From Prosthecobacter dejongeii (GTDB lineage Bacteria > Verrucomicrobiota > Verrucomicrobiia > Verrucomicrobiales > Verrucomicrobiaceae): 64,000 nt of DNA. Location of the stretch: the NCBI RefSeq assembly GCF_014203045.1, contig NZ_JACHIF010000009.1, positions 1 to 64,000 of the forward strand, given 5' to 3'. Under the pieces are notes generated by a model. It was not told where the DNA came from. It searched no databases and saw only the letters and a list, made by a program, of their open reading frames with translations. This document shows, one piece after another, positions 1 to 8,694 of the stretch; position 1 is the first letter of the stretch, and the number at the start of each line of letters is the position of its first letter. Made by a program: the position numbers and the translations under genes.

Positions 1-184
1 TTCCCCGCAACTCCTTTTTACTCTTTTTTGAAGGTTTTTTCACTCCTCCATCCCCAAAAACCCTCTTTTACCCCCAAAATCACCGTTTTTAACGCTTCCT
101 CACCCGCCCAACTCCCTTTCTTCCCAAAAAAACACCCCAACTTCCCCACTCCACCCCCACCCCCTAACCAATATTGATAGTCAC

Positions 185-206
185 CCCTGGCGCTTGCGCG
201 CCAGGG
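185..206. other. Short perfect hairpin
   Basis: CCCTGGCGC and GCGCCAGGG form a perfect 9-bp stem around a TTGC loop. No T-run follows on the plus strand, and on the minus strand the flank is only mildly T-rich. It may be a terminator of an upstream gene outside the window, or a small interspersed palindrome. Confidence 0.4.
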
Positions 207-423
207 ATGAAGGCTGCCGCCATGAGAGATTTGAGCCTAACATCAGCCTAGAAGCAGACCAACCATGCGGTGTCACTGCGGAGGCAAAGCCCCTCTTTTT
301 GTGGTGACCTCACTTTAAAGGCTCTTCTGATTGGCTTTCAGACCCGCCAATCACCCCCTGCGGAGACGATTTCCTAAATTCCGGGGATTGCCCACACTTC
401 CGAGTTTGAATTGTGCCAACATT

Positions 424-439
424 GTTTCTTGAAAGAAAC
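424..439. promoter_or_regulatory. Palindromic candidate operator
   Basis: GTTTCTT and AAGAAAC form a perfect 7-bp inverted repeat with a 2-bp spacer, 26 bp before the ATG of the phosphatase gene. A TTGAAA (429-434) and a TATAGT (450-455) lie 15 bp apart over and beside it, which is short for a sigma-70 promoter. The position suits a regulator of the phosphonate operon, but no regulator is encoded nearby and the site does not match a PhoB box that I can recognise. Confidence 0.35.
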
Positions 440-465
440 TTTATGACTCTATAGTTTAACTTTCC

Positions 466-1797
466 ATGGCAGATCATCCTCGTCCTCTTGAATCCCTGCT
501 AAAACGTCGGGAGTTTTTTTCATCGGCTTTGGCCTTGGGAGCGAGTTCGGCTTTTTCAGTCCCGCCTCTGGACACACCATCTGTTCCGCTGCTTGGGCCA
601 TTGGTGGGACACACCGAGGAAAACGCGAGTATTATCTGGATGCGTGCGCAGACATCTGGGGAGTATGTGCTGCAAATCACCCCAGAAACAGGTGGTGAGA
701 CAATAAGTGTCATCGCTCACGCCCAGCCTGAACACGATCTCTGCCTGCACTGGAAGATTGAAGGACTAGCAGCAGACACACGATATCGATACCGGATCCT
801 TGCGGGAGATAGGCCATTGGCCGCAGCAAAGGAGCAAGTCCTGAGAACTGCACCTGCGGTAAATCGGTCGAGCCAGGTCCGCCTCGCCATCAGCTCTTGC
901 GCCAGAGAAGACGCGGGTAGCCGTGCAGTTTGGAAGCGCATGGCCGAGGAGAAGGTGGATGCCGTGATACTCATTGGAGACACTCCTTATATAGATAGCA
1001 CCGATTTAGCCATCCAGACACGCCGACACCAAGAGTTCGCCGCCGTGCCGGAATACCAAGAGTTGCTCCGAAGCCGTCCTTGCTGGTGGACGTGGGACGA
1101 TCATGACTTTGGCGGCAATGACACCTGCGGTCTGCTACCAGGCAAGGAAAATAGCCGTCTGGCCTACACGCGCTATCGTCCTCAGGCCTCCTTTGGTGAT
1201 GGTCAAGAGGGCATTTACACCTGTTTTCGCTATGGCCCTGTCGAGGTTTTCATGCTGGATGCTCGCTGGTTTTCCATGACGGCAGCGTCCTATGCCAGCC
1301 CCACGAAACCCACTTTGTTAGGCCAAAAGCAGTGGCAATGGCTTCAGGAGAAACTCCTGGCCTCCACGGCTCCCTTCAAGCTACTGGCCTGCGGCATGAT
1401 CTGGGATGACAAGGAAAACAAGGAACTGGATGACTGGGGCACCTATGTACATGAGCGCAAGGCGCTGGAAAAGTTCATCGGCGACCACCAGATCCCTGGA
1501 GTGATCTACATCGGCGGGGACATCCATGCTAGCCGTGTGCTGAAGTATCCGACCCAAAAAACCGTGGGTTATGACCTCATACAGTTCATCGCCTCCCCCA
1601 TCCACAGCAGCACCATCGCCGCTCTGAATGTTTATCACCCTGACCTCGTTCGCAGCGCCGTGGAACCCCACGTGTTTCTCATCATGGACATTGACTCGAA
1701 CGTGACGCCGCCCCGCTTGAGTGCCGAACTCGTCAACAAAGACGGTGAACGTGTCTTTACCTACCAACTGAGCCTTTCCGATCTCACCCCAGCCTAA
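466..1797 (+). CDS. PhoD-like alkaline phosphatase, Tat-exported
   Basis: This is a 443-residue metallophosphatase of the PhoD family, expected to release phosphate from organic phosphoesters outside the cytoplasmic membrane. The N-terminus has a twin-arginine motif (RREFF, residues 14-18) followed by a hydrophobic stretch, which indicates Tat export. A fibronectin-like N-terminal part is followed by metal-binding motifs: GDTPYID near 170, WDDHDFGGND near 210 and GGDIHASR near 350. The stop codon is 6 bp from the start of the phosphonoacetate hydrolase, so it is probably the first gene of the operon. It could feed phosphate from esters while the downstream genes handle C-P compounds. The exact substrate cannot be read from the sequence. 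Confidence 0.88.
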   Translation: MADHPRPLESLLKRREFFSSALALGASSAFSVPPLDTPSVPLLGPLVGHTEENASIIWMRAQTSGEYVLQITPETGGETISVIAHAQPEHDLCLHWKIEGLAADTRYRYRILAGDRPLAAAKEQVLRTAPAVNRSSQVRLAISSCAREDAGSRAVWKRMAEEKVDAVILIGDTPYIDSTDLAIQTRRHQEFAAVPEYQELLRSRPCWWTWDDHDFGGNDTCGLLPGKENSRLAYTRYRPQASFGDGQEGIYTCFRYGPVEVFMLDARWFSMTAASYASPTKPTLLGQKQWQWLQEKLLASTAPFKLLACGMIWDDKENKELDDWGTYVHERKALEKFIGDHQIPGVIYIGGDIHASRVLKYPTQKTVGYDLIQFIASPIHSSTIAALNVYHPDLVRSAVEPHVFLIMDIDSNVTPPRLSAELVNKDGERVFTYQLSLSDLTPA

Positions 1798-1803
1798 CCA
1801 CTT

Positions 1804-3051
1804 ATGCCAAATGCTGTCTCTTTCTCCGTCAACGGGCGCACCTACTCTCCACCAGCACGCCCCATCGTCGTCATCTGCCTAGATGGCTCAGCCGATGAAT
1901 ACCTGGATGTCGCCCTGGCCCAAGGCAGGATGCCCCATCTCGCCCAATTGAGCCTGCAAGGCTGGCGTGGTTTTGCCCGGGCAGCCATGCCCACATTCAC
2001 CAACGTCAACAACTCCAGCATCGTCACGGGCGTGCCCCCCAGCGTGCATGGCATCGGCGGCAATTTCTTTTTCGATAACATCACGGGTCAGGAAGTAATG
2101 ATGAACTCCGCACAATATCTGCGTGCGGAAACGATCTTCCGTCACGCGCAACTCGCAGGCCGAAAAGTGGCCGTAGTGACCGCCAAGGAAAAGCTGCGAG
2201 ACATTTTTGCCTCGGGCCTCATCTCCGAAGGCGGCATTGCCTTCTCCACGGAGAAAGCACGCTCCGCCGTGATGGAGACGCACGGCATCGCGGATGTGGA
2301 GGCTCTTTGCGGTCCCCAGCCGGAGATTTATAGCGGTGAGGCCAGTGTCTATGTTTTGCGCGCCGGGGCAGCTCTGCTGGCTGCTGGGCGGGCCGATTTC
2401 CTGTATCTTTCGACCACGGACTACATGCAACACAAACACACCCCGCAGGAACCGGAAGTGGTGGATTTTTACGCAGCGATTGATGAGGAGATCGGCAAGC
2501 TTATCGCTCTTGGGGCCATCGTCGGGGTGACGGCAGACCATGGGATGAATGATAAACAGACCGCTGAGGGAACCCCGAATGTGATCTATCTGGAAACCGA
2601 ACTGGAGGCCGCTTTTGGTCCTGGTTTCCGCGTCATTTTGCCGATCACCGATCCCTACGTTGTGCATCATGGAGCCCTCGGTTCCTTTGCCCAAATCCAC
2701 GTGCCGGAGGGAGCCGACGTCGCTGCCATTCAGCACTGGCTGGCGCTGCGAAAGGGCATCACCGAGTGCCATGACCGCAGCACAGCGGCACGCCTGATGG
2801 AACTGCCCGAAGATCGCATGGGAGATCTCGTGGTGGCCAGTGGTCGGGATGTGGTGCTGGGCCGCTCCCCTGACTGGCATGATTTAAAGGCCATCGAGGG
2901 TGGGCTGCGCAGTCACGGCGGGCGGTATGAGGAAATGGTGCCGCTGCTTTTTAGCGAGCCCCTGAATGCCACCTATTCAGGCCGAGCCAGAGCAGATGTG
3001 AGGAACTTCGACATCTTCGAAATCACCTGCAACGGCACTCACACAGCATGA
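1804..3051 (+). CDS. phnA: Phosphonoacetate hydrolase
   Basis: This 415-residue enzyme of the alkaline phosphatase superfamily is expected to cleave phosphonoacetate to acetate and phosphate in the cytoplasm; no signal peptide is seen. The fold's zinc-site residues are recognisable: an N-terminal DGS near residue 26, the nucleophile threonine in PTFTN near 62-66, DYMQHKH near 205, ADHGMND near 243 and SHGGRYE near 370. Length fits characterised PhnA hydrolases. It overlaps the MFS gene by ATGA, indicating translational coupling, and the aldehyde dehydrogenase three genes downstream makes its substrate. This PhnA is unrelated to the zinc-ribbon protein also called PhnA in E. coli. The generic alternative would be a nucleotide pyrophosphatase, which the context makes less likely. 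Confidence 0.88.
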   Translation: MPNAVSFSVNGRTYSPPARPIVVICLDGSADEYLDVALAQGRMPHLAQLSLQGWRGFARAAMPTFTNVNNSSIVTGVPPSVHGIGGNFFFDNITGQEVMMNSAQYLRAETIFRHAQLAGRKVAVVTAKEKLRDIFASGLISEGGIAFSTEKARSAVMETHGIADVEALCGPQPEIYSGEASVYVLRAGAALLAAGRADFLYLSTTDYMQHKHTPQEPEVVDFYAAIDEEIGKLIALGAIVGVTADHGMNDKQTAEGTPNVIYLETELEAAFGPGFRVILPITDPYVVHHGALGSFAQIHVPEGADVAAIQHWLALRKGITECHDRSTAARLMELPEDRMGDLVVASGRDVVLGRSPDWHDLKAIEGGLRSHGGRYEEMVPLLFSEPLNATYSGRARADVRNFDIFEITCNGTHTA

Positions 3052-4325
3052 GCCTCACGCCCCACAGCGATCCCAGGTTCAAACATGCCCAATGGCGGGT
3101 GATGGGCGCGGTGATGTTCTGCTACCTGTTTTATTACACAGGACGCCAGACCTTTGGTTTCGCCATTCCAGGCATCCAGAAGGAACTGGGTTTGAGCAAA
3201 GAAACTCTGGGCTGGATCAGCGCTGCTATGCTGTGGAGTTATGCGCTAGGACAGGCCATCAATGGCAATCTGGGAGATCGATTCGGCGGTCGGCGCATGA
3301 TGGCCCTGGGGGCGGGAGCTTCGTTTCTTCTGAATTGGCTGACGAGTTTTGGACTCGGCTTTAAAAGCATGGCCACAGCTTGGGGGCTCAACGGGCTGGC
3401 GCAAAGCATGGGCTGGGCACCCGGCAGCCGACTGGTGGCAAACTGGTTCGGCGCAAATGAGCGAGGCAAAGCCTTTGGTTTTTACGTTCTCGCCGCCGGT
3501 CTTTCTTCAGTCCTTTCCTTTGTCACATCCTTGGTTATTCTGGATGTGCTGAAGCTGGACTGGCGCTGGATCTTTCGCCTGCCCGTCATCTTGATGCTTG
3601 TGGGCGGCATGGTCGTCTGGATCTTTGCCCGTGACCGGCCTTCCCAGATAGGCTTTGCCGACTTTGAAGATGATGCCGGAACTCCGGGTGAGCAAACACC
3701 TGCCGTCCAAGAAACGTCCTGGCAACGCTATACCACGGCCTTGACGAATGGGCGTTTATTGTTGGCAGGGCTGGCCATCGGTTTTCAAAACACGGTTCGT
3801 TACGGCCTGCTCATTTGGGTACCTGTGCACTTTTTGGGAGAGGACTTTAAAAGTGATCATGCTGGCAAGTGGATCAGTGTGGCCCTGCCGTTAGGCATGG
3901 CCTTGGGTGCCGTAGCGAGTGGCTGGATCTCGGACCGTTTTTGCCAGTCTCGCAGGTCAGGGGTCATCTCGTCCTTCATGCTCCTGGCGGCGATCTCCGC
4001 CACAGCCATGTATGTGCTGCCTCGTGGGCATAGTCTGGGTCTTCCACTGCTGTTCTTATGCGGCTTTTTTGCCTATGGCCCCCAGTCTGCCTTTTGGGCC
4101 TTGGCCCCTGATTTGTTAGGCCGGGCACGTGCTGGCACGGCGGTAGGCATCATGAACTGCTTTGCCTATGCCATGGCAGGTCTGGGCGAACCTCTGGTGG
4201 GGTGGTGCGTACAGCACAATCCTTGGTCCTTTACGCCGGGTGTGGAAAACACCGCTCTCGTCTTTCCCATCGTCGCCATCTTCGCCCTTTGCAGCGCCTT
4301 TTTAGCCCTCTTCATCCGCCGATGA
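3048..4325 (+). CDS. MFS carrier, organophosphate:phosphate antiporter type
   Basis: A 425-residue protein with about 12 hydrophobic segments. Its N-terminus (YYTGRQTFGFAIPGIQ, then ELGL) resembles the GlpT/UhpT/UhpC (OPA) branch of the major facilitator superfamily, whose members exchange organophosphates for inorganic phosphate. It overlaps the genes on both sides by ATGA. The position inside a phosphonate operon that lacks a phnCDE or phnSTUV ABC importer suggests that it brings in the phosphonate substrate. Substrate specificity is inferred from context only. A UhpC-like sensor role is possible but no two-component genes are adjacent. Confidence 0.82.
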   Translation: MSLTPHSDPRFKHAQWRVMGAVMFCYLFYYTGRQTFGFAIPGIQKELGLSKETLGWISAAMLWSYALGQAINGNLGDRFGGRRMMALGAGASFLLNWLTSFGLGFKSMATAWGLNGLAQSMGWAPGSRLVANWFGANERGKAFGFYVLAAGLSSVLSFVTSLVILDVLKLDWRWIFRLPVILMLVGGMVVWIFARDRPSQIGFADFEDDAGTPGEQTPAVQETSWQRYTTALTNGRLLLAGLAIGFQNTVRYGLLIWVPVHFLGEDFKSDHAGKWISVALPLGMALGAVASGWISDRFCQSRRSGVISSFMLLAAISATAMYVLPRGHSLGLPLLFLCGFFAYGPQSAFWALAPDLLGRARAGTAVGIMNCFAYAMAGLGEPLVGWCVQHNPWSFTPGVENTALVFPIVAIFALCSAFLALFIRR

Positions 4326-5380
4326 ATCACGCCCGCATCCAGCTTTTCCAAGGCCCCGGCCTGCCTTTCGAATCCCGCACCCTACCACTGCCGGACGCAT
4401 TGAATCCTGGAGAAATGCTGGTGGAAATCACCCTAGCCACCGTCTGCGGATCGGATCTTCACACGGTCTCCGGTCGCCGTGGCGCACCGACTCCCTGCGT
4501 GCTTGGACATGAAGCGATTGGGCGCATCGTGGCCAGTGAGCGGCCCGGTTTCAGCGAAGGTCAGCGCGTTACCTGGACCCTGGCCGACAGTTGTGGGAAA
4601 TGCCCTGCCTGCACTCAATGGGGTCTGCCGCAAAAATGCACCCAGCTTTTTAAATACGGGCATGCGGCACTGCGGGATGGCTCAGGTCTCAACGGCTGCT
4701 ATGCCAGTCATATGGTCTTGCGGGCCGGGACTTTTGTTTTGCCCGTGCCGGACAGCCTGCCAGATACCCTGGTAGCCCCGGCGAATTGTGCACTGGCAAC
4801 GATTGTGAATGCGCTTGAAGCGCCTTTTAAATCCCCTTCCCCGCTCCGCACAGCCCTCGTGCAGGGGGGCGGCTTGCTCGGTCTTTACGCCTGTGCTTGG
4901 CTGCGTTATCGCGGGGTCGAGCGTGTCTTTTGTACAGACCTTTCGGAAGAGCGGCTAGCCCTGGTGCCTGAGTTTGGTGGCATCGCCATCCAAGCCCATG
5001 AAGGCATGAAAAAACGCATCCTCGAAGAATCTGGAGGTGGGGTAGATCTGGCCTTGGAGGTCACTGGGTCTGCTGCAGTGATCCCGGACGGAATCGCCTT
5101 GCTGCGCCCGGGTGGCACCTACGTCTGGGCTGGCATGGTGCATCCAGAAACAGCGCTGGATCTGACTGGGGAAGCCGTGCTGAGAAAGTGCCTCACCATC
5201 CGGGGCGTGCACAACTATGCGCCGCAGCATCTGACCACGGGCCTGGAATTTCTCGCCGCCCAGCAGGAAGTCCTTCCTTTTGAAAAATTAGTGAGTCCTG
5301 CCTTGCCTCTTGCCGCTCTGGGCGAAGCCATTGCCCTTACTGAGAAACGCCGCTGGTTGCGCGTTGCCATCGCCCCTTAA
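4322..5380 (+). CDS. Phosphonate-associated zinc alcohol dehydrogenase
   Basis: A 352-residue medium-chain dehydrogenase. The GroES-like domain shows the catalytic zinc cysteine (VCGSDLH, about residue 42), GHEAIG near 62, and the four-cysteine structural zinc loop (CGKCPAC then C, about 90-107). A nucleotide-binding half follows. The family known as HpnZ (TIGR03366) is named for its presence in phosphonate clusters, and this protein fits by sequence and by position. I start it at 4322, where ATG overlaps the carrier's TGA; an in-frame start further upstream lies inside the carrier gene and is unlikely. With phosphonoacetaldehyde dehydrogenase next, oxidation of a hydroxyalkylphosphonate such as 2-hydroxyethylphosphonate to the aldehyde is the natural inference, but it is not proven. 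Confidence 0.85.
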   Translation: MNHARIQLFQGPGLPFESRTLPLPDALNPGEMLVEITLATVCGSDLHTVSGRRGAPTPCVLGHEAIGRIVASERPGFSEGQRVTWTLADSCGKCPACTQWGLPQKCTQLFKYGHAALRDGSGLNGCYASHMVLRAGTFVLPVPDSLPDTLVAPANCALATIVNALEAPFKSPSPLRTALVQGGGLLGLYACAWLRYRGVERVFCTDLSEERLALVPEFGGIAIQAHEGMKKRILEESGGGVDLALEVTGSAAVIPDGIALLRPGGTYVWAGMVHPETALDLTGEAVLRKCLTIRGVHNYAPQHLTTGLEFLAAQQEVLPFEKLVSPALPLAALGEAIALTEKRRWLRVAIAP

Positions 5381-5392
5381 ACACTTCTTGTT

Positions 5393-6811
5393 ATGTCACT
5401 TGATCTCCCCAGTTACATCGCCGGCAGGCCTATTGAAAGTGAGGACCGCCTCGAAGTCTTCAATCCCTGGAACAACGAACTTGTGGGCCGTGTCGCCCGC
5501 ATCACTCCGGCCCAGCTTGAAGAAGCGATTCAGACCAGCCTGCGGGCTGGCCCGGCCCTCAATCGTTATCAGAGAAGCGTCATCCTTCAGCAAACCGCGA
5601 GCGCTTTGCAGGAGCGGACCGAAGAATTTGCCCAGCTCATCACGGCCGAGTCAGGCCTGTGCCTGCGTGAAACGCGTTATGAAGTCGGACGGGCCTGCGA
5701 TGTCTTTCGCTTTGCCGCCATGGAAGCTCTAAGAGATGATGGTGAGGTCTTCTCTTGTGACATTGCTCCTGGGGGCAAAGCGCGAAAGATTTTCACCACA
5801 CGAGAGCCCCTTAACCTCATTGCTGCGATCACCCCCTTCAACCACCCGCTCAATCAGGTAGCACACAAACTGGCACCCGCCATCGCCGCAGGGGCTCCAA
5901 TCATCCTCAAACCTTCAGAAAAAACGCCCCTCACTGCCGTACGGTTAGCAGAGGTTCTTTATGCGAGCGGACTGCCCGGCTGGATGCTCAGCGTGATTCA
6001 TGGAGATCTGGATCTTATTACCCGTCCGATGATTCAGGATGAGCGCATTGACTTGGTGACCTTCACAGGCAGCGCTGCCGTGGGCAAAGACATTGCCGCC
6101 ACGGCAGGTTACAAAAAATTATGCCTGGAGCTAGGTGGGCACTCTCCCATGCTGGTGCTGGAAGATGCAGACCTGGATCTCGCTGCGCTGCTGGCCTGCG
6201 AAGGCAGCTTTCGCAACAGCGGCCAGCGCTGCACCTCTGCCCGCCGTCTCCTGGTGCATCAGGCAGTCCTGGTGGATTTCACGGAGCGATTCGTCGCCAA
6301 GGCCTCCGAGTATGTGTACGGAGATCCCACAGATGAGGCGACTCGTGTGGGCACGGTGATTGATGAGCGTTCGGCCATGAATCTAGAAAAAGCAGTGCAG
6401 GACGCGCTGGCCTCGGGCGCGCAGCTTTTGGCCGGAGGCACAAGGAGAGGGGCACAGTTTCAGCCCACCATCCTGGCCAATGTGTCGCGTACTTCTTACA
6501 TCGCCCAAAACGAATGCTTCGGCCCCATCGCTCCCATTTTCCCAGTGAGTGACTTGGAAGACGCGCTTGCTCTGGCCAATTCCACCCCTTACGGACTCAG
6601 TTCTTCCGTTGTCACCCGCAGCCTGGAGACTGCCCTCACGGCCGTAAAACGCATTCGTGCTGGCACCGTGAACATCAATGAAATCCCCGGGTACCGGCTG
6701 GAGTTGTCCCCCTTCGGCGGGGTGAAGGACAGCGGACTGGGCATTAAAGAGGGCGTCATTGAGGCCATCAAGTTCATGTCCACGGTGAAGACCTTCTCTC
6801 TTCCTTGGTAA
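5393..6811 (+). CDS. phnY: Phosphonoacetaldehyde dehydrogenase
   Basis: A 472-residue NAD(P)-dependent aldehyde dehydrogenase. The catalytic Cys280 sits in GQRCTSA and the general base Glu246 in LELGGHSP; the C-terminal FGGVKDSGLG motif is present. Together with phosphonoacetate hydrolase in the same operon this is best read as PhnY, which turns phosphonoacetaldehyde into phosphonoacetate. Neither the PhnW transaminase nor the PhnX hydrolase is in the window. The gene begins 12 bp after the alcohol dehydrogenase and is the last gene of the operon; a 64-bp gap separates it from ptsI. Without the context it could only be called a succinate-semialdehyde or glyceraldehyde-type dehydrogenase. Confidence 0.85.
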   Translation: MSLDLPSYIAGRPIESEDRLEVFNPWNNELVGRVARITPAQLEEAIQTSLRAGPALNRYQRSVILQQTASALQERTEEFAQLITAESGLCLRETRYEVGRACDVFRFAAMEALRDDGEVFSCDIAPGGKARKIFTTREPLNLIAAITPFNHPLNQVAHKLAPAIAAGAPIILKPSEKTPLTAVRLAEVLYASGLPGWMLSVIHGDLDLITRPMIQDERIDLVTFTGSAAVGKDIAATAGYKKLCLELGGHSPMLVLEDADLDLAALLACEGSFRNSGQRCTSARRLLVHQAVLVDFTERFVAKASEYVYGDPTDEATRVGTVIDERSAMNLEKAVQDALASGAQLLAGGTRRGAQFQPTILANVSRTSYIAQNECFGPIAPIFPVSDLEDALALANSTPYGLSSSVVTRSLETALTAVKRIRAGTVNINEIPGYRLELSPFGGVKDSGLGIKEGVIEAIKFMSTVKTFSLPW

Positions 6812-6875
6812 GAGTTTCACGGAGTCGGGGTTTCTCATTTGCGAAATCCGCCAGTCCCCGCCAATCTGGAGGCCG

Positions 6876-8633
6876 ATGACTCAGGAAGCGCTTACACAGG
6901 AGAGAACTTGGCAGGGAACCGCAGTTTCCTCCGGTGTGGCGCATGCCGTAGTGCATGTGCTGAGAGAAGACTTCGATGAGCCCGATGCCGATCCAATCAC
7001 GGCCGACGAAGTAGAAGCCGAACTCGCCCGCTGGCATATCGCCATGGATGCCACTCATCGCGAGATTGAGGAACTCAAGGAGATGGTCTCCACGGAAGAA
7101 CGCAGCGCTGAAGCGGACATCTTTGACACCCACCTTCTAATCCTAGAGGACGTTTCCATCCGGAAACATGTGGAAAAAACAGTTCGGGAGAAGTTGATCT
7201 GCGTGGACGCGATCTACTACCGCCTGATGTGCAAGCACATGGATGCTCTGCGCGGCCTCGCCGACTCCTACCTACGCGAACGCTTTCTCGACATCAAAGA
7301 CATCACCCACCGCGTGATGCGCCACCTGCGGGGCGAGCTCCTGCAGCACCCCATGTTCGATGATCCTGTGATCATTGTCGCACATGATCTCACCCCGTCA
7401 GACACCGTGCAGTTGGACCGTAGCAAAGTGCTCGGCTTTGCCATCGAAACAGGCAGTGGGAATTCCCATGCGGCCATCATCGCTCGCTCCCTTGGCCTGC
7501 CCGCCGTAGTGCGTCTGCATGGCATCACGGACGAGCTGCACTCGGGCGATCCCGTCCTCCTGGATGGTGATGAAGGGGCACTGATCCTCAACCCCACCCC
7601 GGCTACCCTTTCCAAATATCGCTCACGCGAGCAGCAGGCAGAAAAGCGTGAAGATGCCCTGCATGAGACACGGCACCAGCCCTCCGTCACTCTGGATGGG
7701 ATGGCTATCCAAGTCTGTGCAAATGCCGAGTTCGTGGAGGAGATGGGAGATATCCGGGACAGTGGCGCAGCGAATGTAGGCCTCTTCCGCACCGAATTCC
7801 TCTATCTAGAAGACCCCGAAGGCACTGAGGACTGGCTCGCAGACAACTACACCCGCGCTGTCAAAATCATCGCTCCAGGGCAGGTCATCTTCCGCACTTT
7901 GGACATTGGTGGGGACAAGGTGGACGAACAACTCGCCAGTGAGCAAGAGCCAAATCCGTTCCTCGGCTGGCGTGGTATCCGCGTATCCTTGGGCCGTCGG
8001 GACATGTTTAAGCGCCAACTTCGCGCCCTCCTCCGGGCAGCCGCCCAAGGCCCCATCGGCATCATGTTCCCCATGGTCAGCGATGTGGGGGAAGTGCGTG
8101 CCGCTAAAGAATTGCTGGATGAATGCGCCAACGAACTCAGCGCCGAAGGTTATCCGCCCCCCCAGCAGGTGGAGATCGGTGCCATGATCGAAATCCCCAG
8201 CGCGGCCCTCACGGCGGACCTCATCGCCACGGAGGTGGATTTCTTCAGCCTCGGCACCAATGACCTCGTCCAATACACCTTGGCCGTGGATCGCCTCAAT
8301 GAACGTGTGGCAGATCTCTACAGCCCGACTCACCCCGCCGTTTTACGTCTCATCGCGCTGACAGTGGAGGCCGCGCGCAGGGCTGGCATTCGCGTTTGCA
8401 TTTGCGGCGAAATGGCGGCGGATGTGGAGGTGCTGCCTCTATTGATCGGTCTAGGCTTGGACGAAATCAGCGTCTCTACGGGGCAAATCGCCCGGGTTAA
8501 ACACGCCATCCGCAAGCTGAATGCCTCTGAATGCCGCTCCATCATTGACGCCTGTCGCCACCTCGGCTGCCCCAAGGAAATCCTGGGCCTGAGCCGCGAT
8601 ATGGCCCATGAAATGTATTCAGATCTGTTTTGA
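6876..8633 (+). CDS. ptsI: PTS enzyme I (PEP-protein phosphotransferase)
   Basis: A 585-residue cytoplasmic enzyme I that transfers phosphate from PEP to HPr. The phosphorylated His198 lies in GSGNSHAAIIARS, preceded by the HPr-binding helical N-terminus. The PEP-binding barrel carries NVGLFRTEFLYL, the LDIGGDK stretch, SLGTNDLVQYT and the CICGEMA cysteine loop. Length matches ordinary enzyme I with no GAF domain, so it is not the PtsP form. HPr and sugar-specific EII genes are not adjacent, so it may act in a regulatory PTS as in many Verrucomicrobia. A hairpin at 8657-8680 follows the stop. Confidence 0.93.
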   Translation: MTQEALTQERTWQGTAVSSGVAHAVVHVLREDFDEPDADPITADEVEAELARWHIAMDATHREIEELKEMVSTEERSAEADIFDTHLLILEDVSIRKHVEKTVREKLICVDAIYYRLMCKHMDALRGLADSYLRERFLDIKDITHRVMRHLRGELLQHPMFDDPVIIVAHDLTPSDTVQLDRSKVLGFAIETGSGNSHAAIIARSLGLPAVVRLHGITDELHSGDPVLLDGDEGALILNPTPATLSKYRSREQQAEKREDALHETRHQPSVTLDGMAIQVCANAEFVEEMGDIRDSGAANVGLFRTEFLYLEDPEGTEDWLADNYTRAVKIIAPGQVIFRTLDIGGDKVDEQLASEQEPNPFLGWRGIRVSLGRRDMFKRQLRALLRAAAQGPIGIMFPMVSDVGEVRAAKELLDECANELSAEGYPPPQQVEIGAMIEIPSAALTADLIATEVDFFSLGTNDLVQYTLAVDRLNERVADLYSPTHPAVLRLIALTVEAARRAGIRVCICGEMAADVEVLPLLIGLGLDEISVSTGQIARVKHAIRKLNASECRSIIDACRHLGCPKEILGLSRDMAHEMYSDLF

Positions 8634-8656
8634 GAATCCTACCCTCAAATGAAGAA

Positions 8657-8680
8657 GCGCAGGCTGTTTCCAGCCTACGC
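8657..8680. other. Imperfect palindrome after ptsI
   Basis: GCG-c-AGGCTG and CAGCCT-a-CGC pair around TTTC, giving nine base pairs with one internal mismatch. It lies 24 bp after the ptsI stop. The run after it is only loosely T-rich, so a role as terminator is uncertain; it could equally be an interspersed palindrome. Confidence 0.4.
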
Positions 8681-8694
8681 CTCTTACTTGGGAG

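Larger units (their letters stand above)
1..465. other. Gene-free leader, G-poor first 175 bp
   Basis: No credible coding region is visible. Roughly the first 175 bases are almost free of G on the plus strand and consist of C, T and A runs, unlike the rest of the window. After this come a 9-bp hairpin (185-206) and a 7-bp palindrome (424-439) just ahead of the phosphatase gene. The upstream gene lies outside the window, so this may be the 3' flank of that gene plus the promoter region of the phosphonate operon. Confidence 0.6.

Noticed and set aside
1888..2880. 330-codon open frame on the minus strand
   Set aside because: It is antisense to the phosphonoacetate hydrolase gene and has no recognisable domain. 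High G+C with codon bias gives such frames.
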